From CAZEPT01 sp964626965 (GTDB lineage: Bacteria; Patescibacteriota; Minisyncoccia; Phycocordibacterales; UBA9973), in contig CAZVHB010000008.1 of assembly GCA_964626965.1 (NCBI GenBank), positions 1-37,343 on the forward strand: a stretch of 37,343 bases of DNA, in the 5' to 3' direction. Positions 7,065 to 14,093 of the stretch are shown piece by piece. Under the pieces are notes generated by a model. The model saw nothing but the letters and a program-made list of their open reading frames with translations, ran no database searches and was not told the origin of the DNA. The position numbers and the translations under genes were made by a program. Within the stretch, counting starts at the first letter, position 1, and each line of letters starts with the position of its first letter.

Positions 7065-8819
7065 TTATTGAATTTTCATTTCCTTGGGAATCTTAGGAAC
7101 TCGAACTCTTTTCTTCTTTTTAATTTCATCCAAAAGCACTTCTTCTTGGTTTTTAATTTGATTAAGAGCTATTTCATCGGTCCTACTGAGTGACCCTTCG
7201 TCTTTTACTCTTTCAAGTACTTTAAACTGTTTATCGAGTTCTTTTTTGAGGAGGAGTACTGTATTGTAGACACCTTCGGCTGGATATTGGATTCCTCTTT
7301 CTATTTTTCTTTTGAGTCTAAAATATTTGTACCACCCAATAAATGCGATAAGGAGCAATATAATGAACCAAAAGATTCCGAATACCAACCAGTAGAGAGT
7401 TAATGTAAAGATAAAAATATTCTTGTTTGCTACTTTGAGGTGAAGTGTCTCTGAAGGCTGACTGAGTCCTTTATCAGGGAATATAGTCACTGCGAAAATA
7501 TCGAGTACTCCTACGGTAGTCACACTGTTGATCACGACAGAGAAAGTTCCATCTTGGGCTACCTGAGGGAGGTATTTTTTTATGATATCTCCACCGAGTG
7601 CTACGGTAACTTCAACCTGACTTTCTGGATAGTCTGTTTTTCCTAAAATGGTTACCGGGTCACCTTTGGTGATTGCGTATGCAGAAAGAGAGAGCTCGGG
7701 TGCGGAGAGCATAAATGGATTATTGAAAGGGACAGTTACTTCACGCTTATTGCCGGCTCTATCGTACGCCGTGACAACAATCGTATGCATTCCCCCGCTG
7801 ACAGTCGGAAGTATGTATTGGTTATTAGGCAACTCATCTTTTTTGAGAGAAATACTTTCACCACCATCAATACGGACAGTGTAATAATCCATACCAGAGG
7901 TGAGATCTTGAGCATCAAGCGTGATGCTATTTTTATTATCTACAGAAGATACGCTCGGAACAAAAAGTTCCGGAGGAGTTGTATCAACATTGAACCGATA
8001 ATGAGCAATTGGACTCCATTTCCCAGCATCAAAATAACGAACATGAAAATAAAATACATTATCTGAAAGTTCACTTATGGTCTTTGAAAGGACAGTACTT
8101 CCATACGTCACAGTTGGAATAGAATTTGGGATTTTATTGTAGAGTGTTTGAATCGATGTTGCGGTGTTTGGGATTTTCCAGTTGAATGTCGCATCTGATA
8201 GTGCATACCATTTATTTTGATCTGGATGTGTCGGAGATGTGATTATTGGTGCCGTAGACAAAGGAGATGTAGGAGTAGTCTCTATTGGTACTGGTACCGG
8301 TACTTGTGGAGCAAGAATCGTAATGGTGCCCATATTTTTATTAGTCAGTACATTAGTTCCCAAGCCATCATTGGCCCGTACTGATGCATCAGTAAACAGG
8401 ACCGATGCAGTACCTGCTTTTTTTGTTTTAAAGGTAATCGTCGCCATTACTCCATTTGCACCAGTATATCCAGGAGTTGCGATACCACCATTGAAACTGA
8501 CCTTACCTGTATAATTTGAAAAAGTCGGCTCTTCTACCCAGAGAGAAAAAATAGAACTATTCTTATTGACGGACACGACTTCAAGAAATTCTGTTGGGAA
8601 TTGAACTACTGCTTCGGCATTATTCACTGCAACTCCTGTTGTATTTACCATCACGTTCACAGTGACAATATTCCCCACAGAAACAGACGACGCACTTGGT
8701 GCGATAGAGATAGTCGCTCCGTGAACACCGATCGGCGCGACTAAGAAAAGAACTACCGGGATACTTATCAGTATTTGTTTTTGGTAGATTCTATACAAAT
8801 GTACAAATCGAGAAAACAT
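7065..8819 (-). CDS. Cohesin-domain surface protein with C-terminal membrane anchor
   Basis: A 584-residue envelope protein. Residues 15-35 form a Sec-type signal peptide ending near VHGA. Residues 36-170 match a cohesin domain: VSVGNIVTVNVMV, NNAEAVVQFP, FSLWVEEPTFSN, GGIATPGYTGANG and ANDGLGTN are characteristic. A proline-rich linker (172-192) is followed by Ig/fibronectin-like beta modules (about 200-365 and 370-465). One transmembrane helix lies at about 468-497, then a basic, coiled-coil-prone cytoplasmic tail (498-584). Cohesins bind dockerins, and a dockerin protein is encoded two genes upstream. The ATG directly abuts the TAG stop of the preceding gene, indicating translational coupling. 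It is the last gene before a strong terminator. Binding to the neighbouring dockerin is inference. Confidence 0.85.
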   Translation of the reverse strand: MFSRFVHLYRIYQKQILISIPVVLFLVAPIGVHGATISIAPSASSVSVGNIVTVNVMVNTTGVAVNNAEAVVQFPTEFLEVVSVNKNSSIFSLWVEEPTFSNYTGKVSFNGGIATPGYTGANGVMATITFKTKKAGTASVLFTDASVRANDGLGTNVLTNKNMGTITILAPQVPVPVPIETTPTSPLSTAPIITSPTHPDQNKWYALSDATFNWKIPNTATSIQTLYNKIPNSIPTVTYGSTVLSKTISELSDNVFYFHVRYFDAGKWSPIAHYRFNVDTTPPELFVPSVSSVDNKNSITLDAQDLTSGMDYYTVRIDGGESISLKKDELPNNQYILPTVSGGMHTIVVTAYDRAGNKREVTVPFNNPFMLSAPELSLSAYAITKGDPVTILGKTDYPESQVEVTVALGGDIIKKYLPQVAQDGTFSVVINSVTTVGVLDIFAVTIFPDKGLSQPSETLHLKVANKNIFIFTLTLYWLVFGIFWFIILLLIAFIGWYKYFRLKRKIERGIQYPAEGVYNTVLLLKKELDKQFKVLERVKDEGSLSRTDEIALNQIKNQEEVLLDEIKKKKRVRVPKIPKEMKIQ

Positions 8820-9722
8820 CTATTTTTTCTTTTTTCTTAACTTTTTAATAATGAAGTACACAATACCAAGAATGAAGAGAGTTGCGATAATACCCAACCA
8901 GTTGATTGGCTCACGTGTGCTCAGTACTGCGACTTGAAAATTCCCCGCTTTGTCATACGCGGTGACTGTAATATCAATATTATTTTTCTGATCGATCAGA
9001 ATATAGTTTGTTCCACTGCGCACTGGGGTACGCGCACCTTCTTGCACTTCATAATGACTGATACCAGACTCGCTGTCTGTTGTTTCAAAAGAGACAAACT
9101 TTTTCCCATCATAGAGATATGGATCAGAGATAAGACTCACAGTAAATGCAAACGGTGCGGTGTTGTCGTTTGAAATAACCTCTGTCCATTTATCTTGAGC
9201 ATCTGCTCGAGGTGGCCCAACAGTAATAGATGAAGTCTCTTTGGTCACCAGACGAGGGGTTGGAACACCATCATTGAGATACGCGGTTGTGGTTCCTGGT
9301 GTGATTGTAAATATCCCGGTTTGATTGATTTTGAGTACGATTTTGAAAAGGAGGAGCCGCTCACCTGTTACACCTCCAGGTGTACCGCCGATGAATTTAA
9401 TTGCATGGCCAGTTTCGAGAGATGGTTTATTCGGCCACAACGTAAAGACTGAGTTGGTAGTATTTAAATCTTTTATTTCGAAATTTCCACCATGCTCATC
9501 TGAAAGAGTCACTGCCCCATCGACGGAATTAATCACTTCACCCTCAGTGTCGAGATAGACATGGATGATACTTGTGTCACCACTTGCAATAGTATCAGTC
9601 GAAGAAGCGGTTATTGTAGCGGCATCTGAAAATCGAGGAATGAAAAAGACGCAGACCGATACTAAGATAGATGCAAAAGCTAAGAGACTTTTTTTAGAGA
9701 GAGAAAAATTTATGTATTTCAT
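8820..9722 (-). CDS. Cohesin-like surface protein with C-terminal anchor
   Basis: A 300-residue protein. It has an N-terminal signal peptide (about 10-34, ending FSDAA), a cohesin-like beta domain (35-168, with NSVDGAVTLSD, VFTLWPNKPS, KFIGGTPGGVTGE and AYLNDG), an Ig-like module (about 190-265, DSESGISHYEV and AYDKAGN), then a transmembrane helix (273-292) and a KKLRKKKK tail. It is a shorter relative of the next gene, with less canonical cohesin motifs. It overlaps the upstream dockerin gene by four bases (ATGA) and abuts the downstream cohesin gene, so the three are one translationally coupled cassette. Likely role: membrane-held receptor for the dockerin protein. Confidence 0.82.
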   Translation of the reverse strand: MKYINFSLSKKSLLAFASILVSVCVFFIPRFSDAATITASSTDTIASGDTSIIHVYLDTEGEVINSVDGAVTLSDEHGGNFEIKDLNTTNSVFTLWPNKPSLETGHAIKFIGGTPGGVTGERLLLFKIVLKINQTGIFTITPGTTTAYLNDGVPTPRLVTKETSSITVGPPRADAQDKWTEVISNDNTAPFAFTVSLISDPYLYDGKKFVSFETTDSESGISHYEVQEGARTPVRSGTNYILIDQKNNIDITVTAYDKAGNFQVAVLSTREPINWLGIIATLFILGIVYFIIKKLRKKKK

Positions 9723-12139
9723 AATGGATTACTGCCCCACTGATAGAGCATTATTGAGAAATCAACTGAATCGACTTTTTTATCAACGTTTACGTCAACA
9801 CAAGGGTTCGCGTATGGGAATAGTGTTTTCCAGAAATAGAGAAGGATTGAGAAATCTATGGAGTTTACAAATGCATCTTTATTAAAATCTGCTCCATTAC
9901 ATGATCCTCCAACTGGAACTGTGGTCCCACCACCGCCTCCTCCACCTCCACCACCGCCACCGCCTGTTTCACCACCACCCGCAGTAGTGATCGTAAAGAC
10001 ACGTGAGGCAGAAGAACTATCTGTTCCGAAATAGACCACTAATTTAAAATAGTACGTTCCTACTGTAGCGACAGACGCAGACAAGTTTGTGTTCCAATCT
10101 TCACCTGGGTTTATGAATTTTGCAGCAGAAGCATAGTATGCGTCATCGTTGCCTCCACATTCATTTGATAGTGAGGTCACCACACACCATTCATACGTAT
10201 ATTCATATCCAGAGAGACCTTCGTTGGTGATGGTTACATTTCCCGTAATGGAATTTATATTTGGTGCAGTCACTGAGTTAATCAACACCTGCGCTGGTGA
10301 ACCAGCTACTTCAAAGTAGTCATTTGTCTGAATTGTTTTACTCACCTCAACTGGTGTTGAAATAACCGCTTCCCAAAGTCCTTGCTCCGCATTATTTGCA
10401 ACACTGTACGTGTATTCGTATACTCCAGTACTAATCAGACTTGTTGCTACTCCAGAGACAACAATGTTTCTACTTGGGTCATAGAGTGTGACTGTTGGAA
10501 CTGAAAGTGGTGCTGTTGGAGTTGCACTTGCATCTAAGATAAATACTTTTGTTCTGTAAGTATACCCAGCTTGAACTCGTTCAACATTTCCCATTTTTAC
10601 TGACCAGCCTTCGGTTACAGTAGATACTGGGGCATCAAGATTGGTTGTGACTTGCTCCCCGATAGACCCGACCGTAGTAAGAGTGGAAGAGAGAACATTC
10701 CACACGTCTTCTGCTGTTATGTCATTACCGTAGTTTGAGAGCGTTCGTGTTGCATTTGCCCAGACAGCAGTCGCAAGTGCAGATGATGAGTAGTCGGTGA
10801 GCGTTCGTGTTGCAGATGCCCAAACATCACCTGCGGTTAAGTTACTTGTACCACGAGAAGAGACTTGGGCGTCGAGGTTATCAACAATTTTTTTACCGAT
10901 TGTCCCTGACGTTGTAAGTCCAGAAGTAGCAACATCCCAGACACCTTGCCTAGATGCAGTATCAGTCGTCACTGTACCAGAGTTAATAGAGCGAGTACCA
11001 GAAGACCAGACGTCCGCGGCTGAGATGTCATTAAGATTATTTATCAACGTCTGAGTTTCTTGAACTTCAGTAACGACGTTTGAAATAGTGCCGTCGACGT
11101 TCGTTGCTAATTGGTCCCCGATAGACCCAACGGTTGTGAGTGTTGATGAGAGTGTATTCCAGACGTCAGCGGCAGTGATATCATTTCCATAGTTGGTCAG
11201 CGTCCTCCCAGCATTTGCCCAGACTCCAGCAGATACAGCATCCACTCCTGTTGTTGAGAGCGTTCGTGTTGCACTTGCCCAGACATCACCTGCGGTGAGA
11301 TTACTTGTACCACGAGAAGATACTTGGGCGTCGAGGTTCCCCGTAATGAGTCTCCCGATACTTCCTGCAGTATTCATAGAAGCTGTTGCTTTATCCCACA
11401 CATCAGTTACTGATTGATCATTAATCTGCACATTTGTATTTAATGATCTAGAACCATATTCCCACACATCAGCAGCAGAGACGTTATTAAGCGCACTAAT
11501 GAGTCCTTCTGCAACTTCTATCTCAGCAATCACTGTTGCTTCTGATGCATCAATATAACTCTCGGTCGCAAATGATCCACCACCAGCAATATTTTTTGTA
11601 GTCAAAGATCTCGTTCCGTTATCCCAGACATCAGAGACAAGGGTACCAAATGTGGTGAGTGATCGAGAACCGTTACTCCATATATCAGATACGAGCGTAC
11701 CAAATGTCGTCAAAGACCTCGAAGCACTAGACCAGACCGATGTCGCGATAGAGGCATCGGTTACTTCTGGAGATTTTACCAAAAATGATTTATCGAGTTT
11801 CAATAAATCACCTCCAATAAGCGTTCCACAAGTAATAAACGTTGGGTATTTACCTTCCGGAGCGGGAGCAGTGTATGAGTATGAGTGCCAGCCTGTCGCA
11901 TCGTCAGTCATCGTCGCTTCATTCACCAGAGTCGCTCCAGCTGGCGAATAGATTGAAATAGTACAGTCATCTGTCGTCGGAGTGTAGTCGTCATTGTAAA
12001 TAAACTCACCAATCACAAATGTTTCTGCTGGCTTGTATGTATCCACAGCATATGCAAAAGATGTAAAGAAAAAAACAAACAACAAAATAACACTTACTGT
12101 GCCTATTTTATATATGATGTTATTTTTAAAATACTGCAT
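9719..12139 (-). CDS. Secreted repeat protein with C-terminal type I dockerin
   Basis: An 806-residue exported protein. The signal peptide is residues 1-31 (ending SFAYA). A beta domain spans about 32-125. Residues 131-500 carry about 13 repeats of the form [DS]-[VI]-W-x-x-[AG]-[ST]-R-[ST]-L. A further beta region (510-720) is followed by a run of 13 glycines within a Gly-rich linker (721-738). The dockerin (about 749-806) has two calcium-loop F-hand copies, DFNKDAFVNSIDFSILLYFW and DVNVDKKVDSVDFSIMLYQW, with Asp at the expected metal positions. A cysteine precedes each loop (747, 780) and might form a disulfide. The two cohesin proteins immediately downstream are the obvious partners. It is separated from tatA by 48 bases containing an inverted repeat. 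No catalytic domain is visible, so this is a structural or adhesive protein, not a cellulosomal enzyme. Confidence 0.88.
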   Translation of the reverse strand: MQYFKNNIIYKIGTVSVILLFVFFFTSFAYAVDTYKPAETFVIGEFIYNDDYTPTTDDCTISIYSPAGATLVNEATMTDDATGWHSYSYTAPAPEGKYPTFITCGTLIGGDLLKLDKSFLVKSPEVTDASIATSVWSSASRSLTTFGTLVSDIWSNGSRSLTTFGTLVSDVWDNGTRSLTTKNIAGGGSFATESYIDASEATVIAEIEVAEGLISALNNVSAADVWEYGSRSLNTNVQINDQSVTDVWDKATASMNTAGSIGRLITGNLDAQVSSRGTSNLTAGDVWASATRTLSTTGVDAVSAGVWANAGRTLTNYGNDITAADVWNTLSSTLTTVGSIGDQLATNVDGTISNVVTEVQETQTLINNLNDISAADVWSSGTRSINSGTVTTDTASRQGVWDVATSGLTTSGTIGKKIVDNLDAQVSSRGTSNLTAGDVWASATRTLTDYSSSALATAVWANATRTLSNYGNDITAEDVWNVLSSTLTTVGSIGEQVTTNLDAPVSTVTEGWSVKMGNVERVQAGYTYRTKVFILDASATPTAPLSVPTVTLYDPSRNIVVSGVATSLISTGVYEYTYSVANNAEQGLWEAVISTPVEVSKTIQTNDYFEVAGSPAQVLINSVTAPNINSITGNVTITNEGLSGYEYTYEWCVVTSLSNECGGNDDAYYASAAKFINPGEDWNTNLSASVATVGTYYFKLVVYFGTDSSSASRVFTITTAGGGETGGGGGGGGGGGGGTTVPVGGSCNGADFNKDAFVNSIDFSILLYFWKTLFPYANPCVDVNVDKKVDSVDFSIMLYQWGSNPL
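10613..11530 (-). repeat. Tandem duplication (two units of 459 bases) inside the dockerin gene
   Basis: Residues about 204-356 and 357-508 are two copies of a 153-residue unit: LDAQVSSRGTSNLTAGDVW occurs at 269 and again at 422, and ITAxDVWNxLSSTLTTVGSIG at 321 and 474. Near-identical nucleotide stretches at 11258-11338 and 10799-10879 show that the duplication is recent or homogenised. Confidence 0.85.
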
Positions 12140-12169
12140 TACGTAGATATATATTTAAAAACCTGCTAC

Positions 12170-12208
12170 GAAAATAACAAGAAAAAATTATTTTTTCTTG
12201 TTATTTTC
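12170..12208 (-). terminator. Perfect inverted repeat with the tatA stop codon as its loop
   Basis: Two 18-base arms (GAAAATAACAAGAAAAAA and its exact complement) flank TTA at 12188-12190, which is the TAA stop codon of tatA on the minus strand. The last six sense codons of tatA form one arm. The stem is A/T-rich with a U-rich 3' side, so it may be an attenuator or mRNA 3'-end stabiliser between the tat genes and the dockerin gene. Confidence 0.6.
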
Positions 12209-12364
12209 AGTAACTTCGCTCGTAGTGTCACTTTTAAATATCCCAGTAAGATTTTTAAAAGCTTCTACAATATTTTTTGCAAGCTCTGGAATCTTTTTTG
12301 ATCCAAACAGCAGAACAATAACCACTGCAATAATAATAATTTCTTTTGTTCCTAATCCAAACAT
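12188..12364 (-). CDS. tatA: Twin-arginine translocase subunit TatA, copy 1
   Basis: A 58-residue TatA-family protein. It has a short N-terminal segment with Glu8, a single transmembrane helix (about 8-20, very Ile/Val-rich), the hallmark Phe-Gly hinge in LLFGSKKIPEL (20-21), an amphipathic helix (22-44) and a polar tail ending in lysines. TatA oligomers form the translocation element recruited by TatC. It follows the second tatA by 66 bases and precedes the dockerin gene. The first 28 residues are nearly the same as in its neighbour, so this is a local duplication. Its stop codon is the loop of a perfect inverted repeat. No separate TatB is seen, so one copy may take that role (inference). 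Confidence 0.9.
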   Translation of the reverse strand: MFGLGTKEIIIIAVVIVLLFGSKKIPELAKNIVEAFKNLTGIFKSDTTSEVTENNKKK

Positions 12365-12430
12365 AGTATTTTATGATATCAAACAATGAAAAATATCATT
12401 GTACTGATTATTATTAATTAATAAACCCTC

Positions 12431-12589
12431 TTACTTCTTAGTAGAAGTATCAGCATCTTTAAAAGCTCCAAATAAATGCTTTACTGCATCTGCGATTGAC
12501 TTTGTAAGCTCTGGAATCTTTTTTGATCCAAACAGCAATACAATAACAACAACGATGATAATAATTTCTTTTGTTCCTAATCCAAACAT
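12431..12589 (-). CDS. tatA: Twin-arginine translocase subunit TatA, copy 2
   Basis: A 52-residue TatA-family protein with the same layout as its neighbour: MFGLGTKEIII start, Val-rich membrane helix, FG hinge in LLFGSKKIPEL, amphipathic helix with KSIADAVKHLFGAFKDA, and a short TSTKK tail. It starts 13 bases after the tatC stop, so tatC and this gene are surely co-transcribed. It differs from the first copy mainly after residue 28, where the amphipathic helix meets TatC or cargo. This may reflect specialisation into TatA-like and TatB-like roles. Confidence 0.9.
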   Translation of the reverse strand: MFGLGTKEIIIIVVVIVLLFGSKKIPELTKSIADAVKHLFGAFKDADTSTKK

Positions 12590-12602
12590 ATAATAATTAC
12601 AG

Positions 12603-13334
12603 TTATGCTACTAATTGACGACCATGCGCACTTCTTCTATTAAACAAAATAGTTAATTCAAAAATTAACACCAATGGTAACGCCATCATAATTAATGATA
12701 CACCATCAGTTGGTGGAAATAAAGACACTATCATAAAAATAATTACGACAGCATGCTTTCTTCTAGATTTTAACATAGAGATACTCATAATTCCTAGCTT
12801 TACTAAAAAAGAAATTATGAGCGGAAAGATAAATAACAGACCAAGAAGAGACGAGGTGACTACTATTTGAGAAATAAAGGTTGAGATATTCCAAAAATTA
12901 CCAATACCGAGACCAACATTGACTTGCGCGATTAATTTAATCCCAAAATAAAGGATCGCACATCCATATAAAAAACCAGTCAAAAATAACCCAAGTGCAA
13001 TCGGGAGCGACAAAAGAAATGATGCACGCTCCTTGGGCAACAAACCCGGTTTCAAAAAAGTATACAAGTGATAGACAAATACAGGAACGACAACCACACA
13101 CGCAGTAAAAAATCCAATACTCATTGCAAGATCGAGCAACTGAAACGGAGACGTGGTGACAATCGTGACTCCTGGCATATCAATATACTTCATCATGAGC
13201 TTAATTGCAGGAGTCGTTGCAAAAAATCCAAATCCAAAAACAACAACAAAAATCTTTGTTAAAAGTAAGATTTTTTGCCGGAGTTCCTCAAAATAGACTC
13301 CGTATGTAGTAATAGTTTTCTGAAAATTTTTCAC
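12603..13334 (-). CDS. tatC: Twin-arginine translocase subunit TatC
   Basis: A 243-residue polytopic membrane protein with the TatC plan of about six helices. The conserved N-terminal cytoplasmic motif HxxELR appears as YFEELRQKIL (residues 14-23), keeping the Glu-Leu-Arg core that contacts the twin-arginine signal. The periplasmic-loop and helix-2 segment PVFVYHLYTFLKPGLLPKERA matches the conserved FxxPGLxxxER block. TatC recognises RR signal peptides in the cytoplasmic membrane. A protein with a textbook RR signal is encoded four genes upstream in the same operon. It is six bases from the preceding small gene and 13 from tatA. Confidence 0.92.
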   Translation of the reverse strand: MKNFQKTITTYGVYFEELRQKILLLTKIFVVVFGFGFFATTPAIKLMMKYIDMPGVTIVTTSPFQLLDLAMSIGFFTACVVVVPVFVYHLYTFLKPGLLPKERASFLLSLPIALGLFLTGFLYGCAILYFGIKLIAQVNVGLGIGNFWNISTFISQIVVTSSLLGLLFIFPLIISFLVKLGIMSISMLKSRRKHAVVIIFMIVSLFPPTDGVSLIMMALPLVLIFELTILFNRRSAHGRQLVA

Positions 13335-13340
13335 TATACA

Positions 13341-13517
13341 TTACTCAGACATGATAAAAATATTACCCGCACCTGAAGGAAGTTCAGAGACAGGATACTG
13401 AGTACTTCCTGATTCAGTAGTAATATCAATAATCTCTCCCGAATACACAACACTCGGGAGCTCTAAGATAAAATCTTGACCTTCCCCTTCTTGAAAATGC
13501 ACGTCGATAATTGCCAT
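13341..13517 (-). CDS. Small hypothetical protein (58 residues) in the Tat operon
   Basis: A short frame from ATG GCA ATT ATC GAC to TAA, encoding an acidic, beta-prone protein (MAIIDVHFQEGEGQDF to FIMSE). It has no signal peptide and no membrane helix. It lies two bases after the stop of the 190-residue gene and six bases before tatC, and such packing strongly suggests it is real. I do not recognise a family. Given the neighbours it could be a small component or chaperone of the exported complex, which is a guess from position only. Confidence 0.7.
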   Translation of the reverse strand: MAIIDVHFQEGEGQDFILELPSVVYSGEIIDITTESGSTQYPVSELPSGAGNIFIMSE

Positions 13518-13519
13518 AG

Positions 13520-14092
13520 TTATTTACTCGATGCTTTTTTTAATTTCGTCCGTGTATTAACACCCTCATCAGGGGGTATATCTACCACTGTTGGTTGTTC
13601 TGTGGGAGCTGGAGCAACAGAACCAGAACTATCCAGTGAAATATCTACTGGAACAGCTTCTTGTGTCACAGCGATAGGTGTTGTTTCAGGAACTTCGGAA
13701 GTATTCTCAGTATGAGTGGAAGAATTGGTATCTATCTTTTCTGAGATTGCATTATGTTCACTCAGTATCACTTCATCGAGCGACTCTAATTCAAGAGTAC
13801 CTCCATTCATTTTACTCAGTAATTCGTTATTCATTTTGACATACGAAGTAGCTGTGTGTGTAGAAGCTGGATCAATTTTTAATAATGCTTCACCTAATTC
13901 AAGAGGACTATTACATTGATACACTATCCCCCCATACTGTACATATTGAGCCTGGAAAGATCCCACAATGAGTGCTTCATTATGTACATCATAACATTCT
14001 ATCAGTGCATCATCTGGGTAATCACCCGTTGTAGTAGCAACTCGAAGGTTATCATTTTCTGCGATTTTTTGATTCTGTTCAATATGTATCAT
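13520..14092 (-). CDS. Hypothetical protein with a Pro/Thr/Ser-rich C-terminal half
   Basis: A 190-residue protein I do not recognise. Residues 1-105 look globular (MIHIEQNQKIAEND, VATTTGDYPDDALIECYD, QYGGIVYQCNSPLELGEALL). Residues 110-180 form a low-complexity acidic Thr/Ser/Pro linker. The end is basic (RTKLKKASSK). There is no signal peptide or membrane helix. It is one base downstream of the 888-residue gene and two bases upstream of the 58-residue gene, so it belongs to the same transcript. The linker-plus-basic-tail form would suit a tether, but nothing here proves a role. Confidence 0.78.
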   Translation of the reverse strand: MIHIEQNQKIAENDNLRVATTTGDYPDDALIECYDVHNEALIVGSFQAQYVQYGGIVYQCNSPLELGEALLKIDPASTHTATSYVKMNNELLSKMNGGTLELESLDEVILSEHNAISEKIDTNSSTHTENTSEVPETTPIAVTQEAVPVDISLDSSGSVAPAPTEQPTVVDIPPDEGVNTRTKLKKASSK

Positions 14093-14093
14093 A

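Noticed and set aside
9719..12139. Cellulosomal enzyme reading of the dockerin protein
   Set aside because: No glycoside hydrolase or carbohydrate-binding module is visible; the body consists of VW repeats and beta domains.
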